NCBI GenBank assembly: GCA_027574665.1
Contig: CM050651.1
Span: forward strand, 1,365,501-1,429,500
Direction: 5' to 3'
Source of the DNA: Rhynochetos jubatus
Lineage: Eukaryota > Chordata > Aves > Eurypygiformes > Rhynochetidae
DNA: 64,000 nt
Every line of letters begins with the position of its first letter. Within the stretch, counting starts at the first letter, position 1. The position numbers and the translations under genes are program-made. Shown here piece after piece: positions 37,411 through 51,600 of this stretch. The notes under the pieces are model-generated. The model was not told the DNA's origin. It ran no database searches and saw only the letters and a program-made list of their open reading frames with translations.

Positions 37411-38479
37411 ACCTGTTAAATTAGCACTACCTTATCATACTGGCTTTACCTCTTACACTCTTCCCAAAGTGCTTAAAGAAACATTAGTGCTACTAGAATT
37501 TCAACACATCTTCATTCAGTGCAAGAAAAGACACACAAGCATAAGCACAGATAGTAACACATAGTTAACAATATGATTTTTTAAAGGCTACACATACCCA
37601 GACTTGACTGGGGACTCTAGAACAGGTCTCCCTAACCCAAAAACCTTCTCTAGTGTATCCGTTTAACCATTAGCTGCTTTCTATTACATGAAAAAAAGGG
37701 AAGGGAAATAAAGGAGAGCAGATGAGTACATAAGGCTGTAATCTAGTCATATTTAGGCTAGAAATACACTGAACCACTTAAAATTTGACACCACAAGAAT
37801 CTTGAAATAAAAATGCCCAACCAAGAAAACACAAAACCAAACACACAATATGAATGTATTATGAAGCAGCTTTAGGCCTTTACAACTCTGCTGCTGATTA
37901 TCAGCCTGTTTTGCTGGCCCAAGTATCCCCAAACCCTTCTGAAAGCATCTCAATCCACCACCCGGATACTCATTTTAAGTGGGAATTTAAAAAAGGAAAA
38001 CCAGCACAGCAATCTCAGGGGAAAAGTCTTTTGATCTTGTTATCAGAAATTAACTGCCTTGCAAGCCACTGACTCAGTTGGCTCAACTGAAGCCAGGATC
38101 TGACTTGGAACTCTTGCCTTTGCTGAGCAATTTTTTTTTTTTTATAAGACCTTGTGGCAGTTAACATTCCAGATCAAACACATCATATTTTTAAAAGCAT
38201 ATACATTTTCTCCTCTGCTTTTCTATAAGCACACTCAATACAAGCACTTCAATAAATTCACATTTTTATAGGATATCATTTATACACATCCCAAGTGAAG
38301 GCAAATAGCTCTCCATTCCATGTAAGAAAATACACTTACACACAACCTACCCCTGCTACCCAAATTAACTCTCCAGAAAGAATATAGAACTGGGTCATGC
38401 TGATTCCCTCACTCAGACTTGATTACTTCTATACTGAGTTAACACTTCTGATTTCTCAAACTTCCCAACAAATGGCTAT

Positions 38480-39640
38480 GATCAAGAGTAGTCAGCATGA
38501 ATTTATGAAGGAAAACCATACCTGACAAACATGACAAAATTACTGCTGTAGGGGATTATGGGCAAGCAGTGAATTTTAATTATCTCTACTTCAGGAAGGC
38601 TTTCAGCACTCTGATGACATCCTCATAGACAAACACAGTGAAATATGGGCCAGGTAAATGGACAGAAAGGTGGACTAAACAGTGCCTGAACTTCTAGGCT
38701 CAGAAGCTTGCAGTCAGCTTCAAGAAGCCTAGCTGGAGGTCAGTTACTGGTGGCATACCCCAGGCATCAATACTTGAGCCAATACTGTTGAGTTTTCACT
38801 AATGATGGGACACATGGCACTCTCAGCAAGTTTGCAGATGACACAAAACCGAGAGGAGCAATTGATGCACCAGACTGAGGTCCCTCTGAGTGCCAGCACA
38901 GCAACAGGCTGGAAAAATGGGCCAATGAGAACCTCATGAAGTTCAATAAAGGGAAATAAGAAGTCCTACACCTGGAAGGAATAACACTAGATACCAGTGC
39001 AGGCTGGGGGACTGACAGCTGGACTGCAGCTTTGTATGGAAGGCCACAGTAGACCAGCAACGTGCCCTCACAACCCAGGCAGCCAACAGCTTCCTGGGCT
39101 GAATTAGGCAGAGCACTGCCAGCACATTGACACAATCCTTCCTCTCTACTCAATTTGGTAAAACACATCTGGAGCACTGACTCCAGTTCTGGGCTCTGCA
39201 AGAGAAGCATGGGCATGCTGGAGAAGTTCCAGGGAAAGGCTGGAGAGAGAATTATGGGTCTGGAGCATCTTTCATATGAGGAGAAGCTTGAGAGAGCTGG
39301 GACTGTTTAGCCTAGAGAAGAAAAGGATTTTATCCATGCATATAAATACCTGGTGAGTGTAAGTAAAAGCAATGGAGTCTGACTAATCTGTTGTGCTCAG
39401 TAAGAGGACAAGATGCAATGGTCACATAGGGAAATAGAGGACATTCAACTTAAAAGAAAAGCCTTTTTATTGTGAGGATGGTCGTGCACAGGAGCAGGTT
39501 GCCCAGAGAGGTCTCCACCCTTGAAGGTGCTGAAAACCCAGCTGGACATGGTCATGAGCAACTTGCTATTGATCTGAGAAAAGGTGTTGGAGTACATCTC
39601 CAGAGGCCCCTATGAATCTCAGTAATTCTGTGAATATATA
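38480..39640 (+). mobile_element. CR1 LINE, older and longer 5'-truncated copy
   Basis: The plus strand begins with gtcagcatgaatttatgaag and carries CR1 reverse-transcriptase text in order: an attatctctacttcaggaag segment, 'cataccccaggcatcaatac', 'agtttgcagatgacacaaaa' (the FADD-type region), 'aatgggccaatgagaacctc', 'gttcaataaagggaaata', then 'gagagctgggactgtttagc' and 'caggttgcccagagagg'. It ends near ctcagtaattctgtgaa. Coding frames are broken in many places. It is more diverged than the copy at 33470 and includes more of the reverse transcriptase. The part past about 39340 is strongly eroded. It is antisense to GAB1. Confidence 0.92.
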
Positions 39641-41146
39641 AATAATCAAACCACCAAACATTTTATTTGTTGACTGTTAAGGTTTTATTTTTACAACAAA
39701 TGCACAAACCAAAGGACAGTCTGCATAAGCAAAGACCTTCAAATCCTTTCCCATTTGAAACACTATCTACTGAGCAAGAGCTTTCTAGAAACAACAAAAT
39801 CATTTACTGTTTATGAAGCAATTTTGAGTAGTCTGTGAGACATCCCAAACAGGGAATACAACTGAAACAGCAAGACAGGTAGATAAGCTACTACACAATG
39901 ATCTCTCCCCATTTAAACTGTCAATACAGTTCTAAAAATGCACAAAATCAAAACCCTAGATAAAAGTTGGCATTGCTTTTTCCACTATTCTTTCAAAATA
40001 ACCATTAATAAAAAGGACAGAAGTCAGAAGAGAGGAGGGAAAATGCATTTGACTTAACTTGAAAAAGAAATGAGTAGACAAAAAATGAGGCTCTAATAAT
40101 GTTTTATTCTATCTAAAGTATCAAATATTGACACTAAAACCAGTATTATTATTCTGCCACTAGCACAGCACTGAAATGTACCTAGAAAGAGCAACAGTCT
40201 CTGTAAGCATGGAACACTGGCACTGCACAAGTGTCTGTTTTTAAACTTCTTCACCTTTGATAGACCTAAATATTTAATACTGATTCCAAATTTGAATAAT
40301 ATTTGAAAAGTCTGCTAACAGCCCTCTCAAACCAAGATGTTCCTTCCTACACTGACAAAAAGTTCCTGTTGAAAAAATACTGAAATGCTTCTCAGGGTCT
40401 CTCAGCCTTGCTACTGAAAGGATTTAACAGGGGAGAGAGGACAGGGAAGGATATCTCCTTAAACAAACCAGTAATTATCTCATTTTTCACTCCTTTTCTC
40501 ACACAGTCAGCTTACAACAGATATCCAGGACAAAAAGTCATTAGCACAACCAGTTAAAACATGATTTAACTAAGACAATACTATAATGGGAGACATTAGG
40601 CAACCTAAAACTTTGAAATTCATTGGTTGGTCTATCTGTAATAAGATTCCTGATGTTATTATGTTAGTTTCCACAGGTATCCAAAAGGCTAATTAAATGA
40701 AAAGTCAAAGAAGTATAGGTTGCACACTGAGTGTGGAAAAAAACACACACCAAACAAAAAAGAGATTAAATTCATATGAAGTTGGTTTTACCATGCATTG
40801 CCAGTTTGCTTAATGCCGGTATTTGACATTCTATAAAATTGTCATTTAGATTAAAGCAATTTTAAGACCAGGTAGTAGAGTCACATAAAGCATAGGGAAG
40901 CTGCATTAGGATGCAAGAATTCATTTCTACTATTAGAGTCCAGCCATTTTTGGGTTTCTGTCACTCATTTATCAGTAGTACCCTTATTTTCCCACAATCA
41001 TTTTTATTATTCTCAGCAGAAAGGTACACACACTCAATCAAGCACACTATATTTCTGACTAAACCCATTCTGAGCATCATACAGATACCCAAGTACTACT
41101 TCATAATAGTAAAACATCAGTGAATCACCAAGAGTGCTCAGAGGAT

Positions 41147-41160
41147 TAAAAAAAAAAAAA
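41147..41160. repeat. Short poly-A tract
   Basis: About fourteen A following gagg-atta text. It is a simple repeat without an associated element. Confidence 0.7.
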
Positions 41161-44100
41161 GTGTTGCCCTGAGGAAAACCCAGAAGTTTATTGAACATAT
41201 CAAGTCATTATTCACCTTTTTGCTAATTCACCTTTCTTGAGGATTTGGAATGGGGGAAGAGCAGTAGGTAAGAATTCATTTGTGCAGGTAACCTATAATT
41301 CAGAATAGGCTAAGACTAAACTAAGTTTCTATAAAAAAGACAACTATTTCTAAGAGATTAATAGAATTCCTGAATTTCTTTATTTTTATTGATCTCCTAG
41401 TTGCTAAAATACTTTTCCTAGTGCAAGGTATTCTATAATCATGCCAAAATTACACAAATATGTAAGCCATCAGTGAATGGAGAAGAGTAGAAGACAGGAA
41501 GAAACTGATTTGCAGCACAGGATGAGCAGGAAATAAGGATTTGTGAACTGCAGTTTTAAAAATAATTAGAAAGTTACTGCCATGTATCAAGAAATCATTA
41601 TCTCAAGCTCGGTATGTAAGACCATAATGCTGCTTGATGTCTGACAAGTCATTTTGGGTCATCAAAACATGGTATTTCTGACACATTTCTTGTTGGTCAG
41701 AAGCTAGAGATTGCTCCACACTTCTAACCAAGGCATTGCAATAGGCACAAATGTTGAAAGAAGGTTTTAAGAAATATCTTCCCACCTGATAGCAATTTCT
41801 TTCTGACTCCATTATGATGAAGCAGAGTATGAAGCTGTAGTGGAACTTACACCCACAGAAAACTTTAAAGATGAGAAAATGCTTCTGGAGATGGACATTT
41901 GACCACATTACATATGGGATTGGGGTTGTTTAGGTGTTTTCATAATTTTGCATATTTAAAAGTCTGTCCTGGGAAAGTGCAGGTGCTCCTTAGGCCAGCA
42001 TGCTTTCAAGCCTCACCTACAGGATTTATGATGGATATAGTTCAGAACCACAAACCTCAACACTTATGCTGTATGGCACCACCAAGACCACGTCTATAAA
42101 AAGGCGTATCTCAGCCTGCCCTTGCAGTTCCTGTCTAGTACACTGAAAAACCTAAAAGAACAGCCCTCAACAAGATATACACATATGTATGATAAACACA
42201 CTGTATTCAAACAGCTCAGTGCAAGGAAGCCTGATCACTTCTACTGATACTACTGCCCGACCAACTCTCTCAGACAGGCGAGCAGTGAACAACCATTGTC
42301 AGGGGACAGACCATCTGAAGAGTAACAAGCTCTGGGGCGTTGTCTTACTAACAGTCAAAATAAAAAGCTGGTCTAGACAAGTTTTCAGCAGCAGCAGAGC
42401 TCTAGCAGAGTGAACCTAAGACCCAAGATGTTGCTAATAAGCAACATGCGATATCTTCTAATCTCTCTAGTGCAGATTCAGGTCTGAAAATAAAAGATAA
42501 CATCTTTTTTTGGACTCTACCTCCTGCCCCTCATTTCTGTTCTACACTATTACATACAGATATACGGTATGCATACATGAGAAACAACATGATTTTACAA
42601 TTATAAATTACCAACATTTAGTAAGAGTGATTTCAACCATTGTTCCAAGACTACCAAGTAGTCATTCATTAACATACGAATTGAAACTACATAAAATTTT
42701 ATTGTATAAATTCATAGTCAAAAAGCAGACAGAACAGTCTCAGTTTAACTTGATTAAAAGCACACTTGAAATATTTCACCAGTACAGCGGGTTTTGTGGA
42801 AGAGTGGGAAGTACTAAAGTGCATGCACGAAACAAGAGACAAGACATATGTATTGGTAAGCTGTTCCAGGTGCAAAGTACCATGGAAGAAACCAACCTGC
42901 AAGAAGAGGGAAAACCAGTCAGTCAGCCCCAAGAAAGACCTAATGAAATGAGTTGGCATTATCAGGCAGTAATACACCATGTGTGTTTGGTGCAAAGCCC
43001 TCCCTAGGCAGGACCAGCCTTGCACACTCTCTTGCTCTGGAGGGAGATATGCTGCAACATGCACCTTACCCCCTATCTAATGCACTTGTAGGGCTACAGT
43101 TTTCAGAGGCTATCTGTAGGAAAGCTCTCCTTACAGACTGTATGTGGCTATATCTTTGATACTCAGATGGGAAAACCAGTTGTGTTTATTTATACTTGAT
43201 CAGAGGCAGCTCAAGATCATAAAGAAAACAACCCTTGCTCATCCTTTAAAAATCTCCTGACAGCTGTGCATGGGCACACACATGCTTGCAGACATTATTT
43301 TGAAAGGAGAGGGAGAACAACAATTGATTTCCTGCAAGTGTAACATCCTGTTGTTTTTCTGAGGTGATCTAGAAAATTATCACAATCCCAGATGTTTACA
43401 AAAGGGAAGAGAAACTGTAGCAACTTTGCACAGCAAGAGACAGTTGACTGCCTAAGCACGTTATTCGAAATTCAAACTCAGAGCTTCACTACTTTTTCTA
43501 CAGGAGCTCTCTGTTCCAAATCCTAGAATTGCAAGCTGTAGGACATTAACAAGCATACATTTGAGTTTCCAGCCACTTTGAGTGTGTATGAGGCAATGAA
43601 CTTATATAAAGTATTTTTAGACTTCCTGCAATCAACTGTCCTCCCAGCACTGCTCAGTACGACACACAGTTGTCTGAATTCTGCAGTTGTGCTAACATAC
43701 GCTCTAATTTTAAAGTTTCATTTCTGTGTTTTCCATAAAACAACTGCTGTCAAATTTGCTCATGCAAGCAGTTGAATCAGAAGTGATTAAAGGTCATCTA
43801 AGCTAAACCATATTGTGTAAATGCTTATTAAATTATACTTATAAAAAGTACTTTGTTTTATCTACATAAGATAATTGTGTAAACTGAGCAAAACACTAGT
43901 AATGATTGGGTGTGTGTGGAAAAAGAGGTGGCTAAATTCTGCACAGTAAGTTTTTCTATTAGAGTCACACAAGCCTAAGGTTAGTCCTGCTTGAAGATAA
44001 CATACATCTTCTATAAAGGAAAATAAAGAAGAAAATATTGCCTCAACTTTCCAAATCCCTGAAGATAGAATGGCTGAACCCTTTAAAAACTGTCATATTT

Positions 44101-44520
44101 CCTAGGATAATTCAGAAAATATTCAACAGTTGATTTGTTTTGAGGTGTAGTCGTCATCATCAGGAAACAGGGTGAGAGTTTGTATCATCTAGACATTTCA
44201 TGTGTCCAAGAAAGGCTTGAGTTATAGCTATATCGGTGCACATACGACAAGACAGACAGAAGTACTCCATACAAGATGTTCTTGCAAGGAATAACCACAG
44301 ACAGGGTGATTACTGGAACAACCAAATTATTCAGCAGAATTCAGTAACAAATCACTATCTGATGAGGTCCAGACCATACACTATTATAATAAATACTGTC
44401 ATTAACCATGATTATGCATTATCTCTAATGAAGAAGCTTCAAATGAAGGAGCTTGCAAATTAGCTGTGTCCTACATCTCTGAGCCAACAAAGGAATCTTA
44501 GAAGTCTTCTGCTACCAATT

Positions 44521-44560
44521 TGCAAATATGGGTGAATATTTGCAAATATGGGTGAATATT
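44521..44560. repeat. Perfect 20-bp tandem duplication
   Basis: The unit tgcaaatatgggtgaatatt occurs twice in succession without mismatch. Each copy contains ATTTGCAAAT-like sequence at its start when the preceding att is included, which resembles an octamer (POU-factor) site. Confidence 0.95.
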
Positions 44561-46908
44561 GGGTCCAATAAGCTGCTGATGACACTTCTTCCATTAAGAA
44601 GATAGAAGATGCCATCAAGATGTGGTGCTGTGATTTTAAACTGTTACTGATGTGTTTCTTTTGGACTATGACTGCTCTTTGTGTACTTTAGCTCTGTGAC
44701 TGTCATTTACATACAAAACTGATTGCTACTTTTGGCAACTGCCTCAATTCATCATCCTCTCACTGCTACCATTATTATCAGAATACAAAGTCATAGAAAA
44801 ATTGATCACACTGTACCAACTATTCACAAAATTAGAGAATAAGTTTCACAGACTAAAGGTGATGGAGACTGAATTGCCTTTTAAGGTATGGCTTGAATCA
44901 ACTGCAATGCAAAACATGTACTTAAAGATTAAGTTTTCAGGAAAGTGTCCTGTTAGAAAAAAATTTGAATTCCTTCTGAAGAATGAATTCAAAATAATCT
45001 CAATTTCACATTAATAAGGATGAGTCTTTTCCTCAGACTAAATGGTAACAGTCAAAGAATTTAATTTAAGGAAACAGTCTCTTGGGGTTGTCCTCTTCTA
45101 AAAGTGGTAATCAGAATTACACTGACTCAACATTGCTGAGGCTTATTAGAGTACGTGCAAGTGACATTAGAGCACCATATTCCTTTTTTCCAGTTACAAT
45201 ATTGGTCTTGATAAAACTAAGAATAGTTCAAGGTCTTAAAGATCATCTTTTTAGTAAGCAGAGAAATGATGTCTTGTTACAACAGAGAGGGGTTGGATTA
45301 ACTGTGTAAGAAAAAAGAAACCCCAAGAGCTTTTCTGCCATTTGAGTTTTTAGAACCGCCCCCCTGTTCTGCACAGGACAACCAGCAGCTCCACAAATGG
45401 ACTATCCAAAAAAGAAGCTTCACTAATTAGCACAAGTTTTGTACATTTGACAAAGTGTAGATGGCTCTTCACTGCACAACACATATGCAAAAACATTCAA
45501 ACGTTTTACACGCTGTTCTTTCTCTTTTGAGTCACAAGGAATTTTCCTGAAACATTCCCTGAATGCAAGAATACTCCTCTATCACCTGAGGATCCAAAAG
45601 TAGCAAGGCACTTTCAAAGTGATCTTGCCCACACCTGTGAATTCCAAAACTTTGGTTATAGGCTAATGCTTTTACCTCAAACTTGGTTCATTTTTAGACA
45701 TTAAGCAGCCCAGCACAACAGCAGTAGGTCCAAAAACAAAACTAAGGTCTGAGCTTTATAGAAGTCAAAATAAAACAAGAAAAAAAAAGAATCATCATGC
45801 AAAACTCCAGCTGTTATATTGGCTTTGGATTTGCACGTGTGGAGTATCAACAGTGAAAACAGAAGGTGATAGTGTCAAAAATGTAACAACTCTTGCATTT
45901 AGATAGATACTTCCCAGCTGTCATGGTATTAGCCAACTGACTCACTTCAATTGCCAGGAAACACTAATTTATCTAGTTTACTAGGGAAGTATTGGGAAAG
46001 ACAGAACCCATTTTGTCACTATAGTGATGTTAATGTGGAATAAAACCAAGTTTGTAGATCAAACAACTGAAAGGAGTCAAAATGAAGAGAAAACATTGGG
46101 TTTTGAGGAGAAAGCACCAACTCCTGTCATACATTATGATGCCTTTGTCTTTACATGACAAAAAAAAGATAAGAAATACTTCAACAGGAATCATTTAAGT
46201 GTTTTAACAGGAAATTTCAATCTAAGAACTACAAATAATTAACCTAAGAACTATGGAAAAGAGCAGAGCATAAACAAACTTTTGTTGATGACAAATCCAT
46301 GCTGGGGTGAAGCAACGAGGTTGGTATTTATGCCAGCAGACTATTTGTAATAAAGCACATGGGATACTCCTGCTACTTGTAAGAACTATTATTAAAAAAT
46401 ATACACACCAGGACAAGCATGTACACAGAAAATACTTAAAACCACAAGAGAGCTCAAACACTCAGTTTTATGCTCTCCAGTTTGATAAAGTGAAAAGCCT
46501 TGCCAACTCACCAGTCTCTTCTGCTTTGGCATTTGATACTCTGTATTTCTTTTTATTAAGCATATAGAAATACTAAGTCACATTGAAATAAGTGACTGGA
46601 AACTTCTCTCTACAGATATTACCATTTTATATTACCATCAGATCCTGACACCTGAATAAGAAGACCTAGTTATATTTCATATGGGCTCTTATAGAGACCT
46701 GCTACTCAGAACATACTTTTCAAGTTACTCTCCTATGCTTTTAAATGGACAGTTAAATGCAACCAGAGCAAAGTGTTTGTTCAAGTCTTGTAGGTAAAAA
46801 GGCAGTCACTGGTAAAAACCGTATGTATAAGATACAGAAATTTACACCAATCAAGTAACATCTCAGATCCCAGTCTTATAAGCATTTACCCAAAGGTCTA
46901 CAGGTAAA

Positions 46909-46951
46909 CAAAAAGCCAAAACAACCAACCACACAAAAAACCACACACCAC
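46909..46951 (+). repeat. A/C-rich low-complexity tract
   Basis: Plus-strand AAAACAACCAACCACAC-like sequence with ACACA. It is the A/C counterpart of the T/G tracts elsewhere in the window. Confidence 0.75.
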
Positions 46952-48390
46952 CTTCTGCAGGAGTGTTACTGCTGCGTAATTTGTTGGGTGCACTTGGAGG
47001 CACAGTCAGAGCAAAGTTCCTCCTTGAAAGCAAAGTCAGTACAATTACCCCTAAAAGCAGAAATAGTGCAGTAGTTAAGTTGATTTTCATTATGAGAATA
47101 CCAGTACCTGGAACACAACAGCAGCCAAGGTTAGTTTTACCTTTCCTCGCTTGAGGAGTGAACACCAGGTCTCTGGACAATACATTAGTCTCACAGTGGT
47201 TTCTTTAATGCTGGTGCTGCATGAGGGGGGGAAAAAAAGATCTGTCCTTCACAGAGAGAGAGAAAAAGTGTATAGGACATCTCCAAACCCCACTTTCCTT
47301 CCTCTTTTCTCTTTTCCTATCACAGCGTTTTTCTTAAAAGCATGGAGTAAGTCACTTACCAGATAGATGTATCTGATACACTAAGAAGAAACAAAATGTT
47401 TTGCAGCAGCCCTGGTAAACTATCACAGATTTAAACACAAACACAAATCATTGCAGTATCACAGAAGTTTTAAAAAGTTACTTTAATAGCAAAGGCCATT
47501 TCAATTGTTTATTAGGCTTTTTCAAGTAGCTGTGAAAATCTAGATGGTTAGCAAACCCCCAACAGAATTGGTTTTTTCCTCCAATCTAAAAGTTCTAAGG
47601 AAGAATAACCCATTGGGGTTTTCTCATTAGTTTTCTGTGGTATGTTTTCAAACATTCTCCCTTTTATTGTTACAGTTCTAGAAAAGAGTTAATAAAAAGA
47701 TTATGAAGAACGGCTTTCGCTAAAAGTTGACCAACACCGTTTCAAGAAAAAGCATATTAAACAGCGTAGTAAACCCAGTTAGTGTTTTACTGCAGATTTA
47801 AAGTCTCCTTACTTCCAAGTAAAAACTCACTGAGATGACAAGCAAAAAGAAATACTAAGTTCTAGGCTTGTGAAATAGGTTTATCAAATTATGACACAAA
47901 ATCCCTGTCAAAATGACTTCAGTTTTCACGTGAATTTTTCCACCACAGTTTAGTAACCTCTACAGTATTTTAAGAAAAATGCTTGACATTTTACAAAAGA
48001 AAACTTCCAAGATGAACTCAGTTACTACTTTGATTTACTGTATCAGTAGCTGTGATGTGCAAAGGTACTCCTGCTACAATTTAAAGAAATTTGGCTTGTA
48101 TGATGTGCTTACAGCTGCACACCTGCCCTTGTGATACACAGAGATAGGCTACTGACCTTAAACACCTAGTCTGTTGAAGAAGACTTTCATCAATGAAATG
48201 CGGTTGCTTAATGACTTAATGGAGACAGACCATTACCTTACAAAACTGCATCAATTTGTCTAACCAGAAAGAAAGCAAAATTATCCCAGTGGGATAGAAA
48301 TGGAGGTTAGTAAGGAGAAGAAAGGAAATGTCAAACACATGAACATTGGGCTATTCCAAAAACAGCAGGACAGACAGACAGAAGACATAC

Positions 48391-48614
48391 CTTGCCCTCG
48401 GCGCTGCCCCTCTCTACCTCTGACTCCCACCCGCGCTCTCTGCGTTAGTGGTCTCCACAGAAGCGGCACACATAGCACAGACTGGCCCACGGCCAGCCGA
48501 GTGACTTCAACTGCTCCATATTCATACAGCCACAGAAGCAATAGGCAGGGGACAGAAAATGGAGGGAGCTGCACCCTGTGCTCAGCCCAGCCACCCCCAG
48601 CTGCCAGGAGGCAG
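48391..48614 (-). other. CpG-enriched spot with splice-like ends (candidate alternative exon of GAB1)
   Basis: Roughly 48391-48660 has about eleven CpGs and clearly higher GC than the rest of intron 1. On the GAB1 strand an acceptor-like tract (tttcttgctcag, AG at 48616-48615) precedes it, and a donor-like GGGCAAG|GTATGTC follows (GT at 48390-48389). That would give a 224-nt exon, and one frame is open across it (open stretch 48622-48281). A second acceptor-like CAG is 14 bases further in. A separate strong donor-like CCCGG|GTGAGT (GT at 48639-48638) lies just upstream and could end a first exon instead. The encoded peptide matches nothing I recognise and differs from the GAB1 N-terminus, so it is not the normal first exon. 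Confidence 0.25.
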
Positions 48615-51600
48615 CTGAGCAAGAAACCGGCTCACTCACCCGGGGCCAGCACTGGGGCGTTATCAACACCAGCACCTGCTGTGTTGAACACCAACGTATT
48701 TACAAGGCAACAAGGCCCAGCCTCCCCACAGTAAGCACATCAAGGTGCACCACCCATATGATCAACACCTCGCTTCGACACTGGACAAGCAGAAATTCTT
48801 CATGGTAAAGTGTAAGAGATAGATTTTAAAAAGGCCTTGAAAGTTTCACAGAGTGATAAAAAGGACTAAATTCCTGCAATAAATTATCCTGCACATTCTG
48901 AGCTATTTCCTGATACATGAGCTGTTCAGTCAAAAACTTAAAGGTCAAATTTGCATCAATAGCCTTGCCAAGAAGTTGTCTACAGAGAAAAGAGGGGAGG
49001 AGGAAAGACCAGAGAAACAGACATGACAATAAGAAACCAATATCTGTATTTTACAAAAGATAAAGTCACATGCAGTGCAGAACCAGCCTGAATAGGTGAG
49101 TTATTAGTCTTGTTTTAACCAATATTCTTTCTCTTACAACTTTCTAATTAGAGATATTTCTTCTTTTCTCCAATGTTACTTGGAAAGCCACCTTTCTTTG
49201 AACAGAGGGAGATCACTGACTGTCTCAGTTTTAATCCTTCCTCATACTCCCACACAAGGAACTTTTTTTTTCCTTAAGGACACTTTCACAAGTACTTCGT
49301 TATATCAGATTTCTTTTTTCTCCAGTATATATAAAACAGCTACTTGCCATTTTTAACTCATTTAAGCTGCAGCCAAGCATCTTGCCACAGAAGCTGAAAA
49401 CTAGGCACACTGCTGTTAAGAGAAAGATCTCTGAATGCTTAAGTTACAATAGTACGCTTAAACAAGCCAACACATGAAAATGCCAAACATAATCTCTTAC
49501 CTATATCACCTGCAGATTTCTAATGTGCCCATGTGTTGGGTTTTTTTTACACTTCCTTTTAATGAAGGACAAATAGAAGCACTTGTATCTTCTAGGACCA
49601 GCAAACAGCGATAAGAAAACTGAAAATCTGAATTACTCAAACCTGTCTAGTTCACAATTAATCAAGAACACATAACATGAAAAGGTCACACATTCAACCA
49701 GCTGGTATTTTAGTGAGATCATATTCATATTAAAGCTGATATGGTACCACACTCAAACAGGGAAGAAAAAAAAAAGCACAGCCACATGTTTCACACCTCA
49801 TACTGTCAATAATGCCTTTCAAGAACAAAACACAAAAAAGAAAACCCTGTCTCTTAATGCAAACTGACACTGCGATTTGCAAAGTAAACAGAACAGCATT
49901 TAATACTGCTACAGCTTAGTACTGATTTTGCAGCAATCACACCATAACAAGCCATGCACAACTAGTATCCAAGAAGGAAAAAAAAAAAACCAAACTTATC
50001 AGCACCACGGCTTCCAGGCTATCACTCCATCCCACTAAGCTTCTCCACCTGAGAGAAACTCCAAGGTATGTACCCACCCAGCATCACTTATGACTGTCAT
50101 ACATCGGTGCAACTGTGCCACCTGGTACCCGAGGCATAGAGAGCCTTAACTCTGTTCAGCCCTTCCCTCCCCACTACGGGATTAGGGGAAGACCCAAAAC
50201 TCAGCACCCTTCCACAACCAGCTTCAGCTTTCCCCTCTAAGGTCACCGTTACCGCTGGGACTCAGATTCAGCCCTGAAAAAACAACCCCACTACCATCAG
50301 GTGCTGCTATCCACCAGAACGTTACTGAAATTCCCCAAGAGAACAGATTCAGCCCATCTGATAGCAACTGTAGGTCTGAATGACATATTAAAAAGCAATC
50401 AAGCTGATTACATTATGCATCAAAACATGGTTAAGTGGTACAGTTTTGCTTCAATGTTAAAAGAACATCTGATCTTCCTCAGAAGAAACATGGTTTAATT
50501 GTCAAGGTACAAGCAAAAAAAAAAAGATAAAACCTGCAATGGAAGAAACAGTTTTTCTTCAGTAGTTTCTGGATTATACTATTACTATATATTATATATT
50601 TTCCCACCTAGCCAAAGCTTTATGAAAGCAAAGGGTGAATTTAGTGACCTTGCCTTAGGCAGATGGAAGAGACTAACATTACAAAGTTCTCCTATTCCTT
50701 TTTGGGTTTTTTGTTTGTTTTCTTAGGTGCAAGTTATTCCCACCACTCCCTTCTCACCAGGTGTAGGTTTACTTCTGAAGCTCCCAGTAAACCACCTCTC
50801 CTCTCAAGCACAGCCTATTTGCTGTTACAGGCCAGCTACTCTCCAAGTTTCTACGCTCAGAGCCCAAAACAAAAGCTTCCGTCTGAAGGAGAAATATTCA
50901 TCATAATGAGGAACCCAGCAAAAATAAGCAACAGCAGAGAAAGAAGTCCACCTGCAAAGAGACAGCATATCTCGTTATACAAAACCATTTTTCTTAAAAT
51001 ATTATTCAGTAAAACAGCAAAGAACTCCATTGTGAATGTGCTACAGACAAAAAAATACTATGCATGTATTCCCCCATAGCAACCACAAAGCCCAGGTGGT
51101 AACAGACTTATGTAAGGACCACTTTGGTCCAGAAAAGCGAGGAGAAGCATATGAAGGACACTGTCAGAACTTCACCTGCCTTTCCAAATGCAAAGGCTGA
51201 ACTAGACCCCAGTAACAAATTTTTGAGCCCTGGTAAGTGCAACCTAATAGAGAAGCATCTGCTGCAGAAGCCAGCCAGCCAGCAACAGGATGAGTTCCTC
51301 AGCAACAGCAACACTACCCACCACATGCTGCAGAAGACATTATATAACTCCTGCTTATCCAATTTAACAATATAGCATAGTGATTTCAAACAGGGGCTCT
51401 TCTCTTATTTTTAACTGAAGACCTCACACTTCAAGTTTCCTCCAAGTTTTGGATGCTTGACTAAGGGAGTCAGGATTAGTTAAAGTCAGAGCAGCTGCAG
51501 AGAGAGAGGCATTACAAGTTTCTGCACACTTCTGCATACCTTTGCATTAGTGCTTTTAATTTGGTATGGCTTTTTCTTTGAAGGCCTAGAGAAACTTACA

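Noticed and set aside
38767-39216. Minus-strand open frame of 149 codons
   Set aside because: It is the antisense of the CR1 copy at 38480-39640 and has no independent support.
42510-43064. Overlapping open frames of 165 (plus) and 121 (minus) codons
   Set aside because: Neither shows a domain or known motif, and they are open on both strands by composition. No splice signals support either as an exon.
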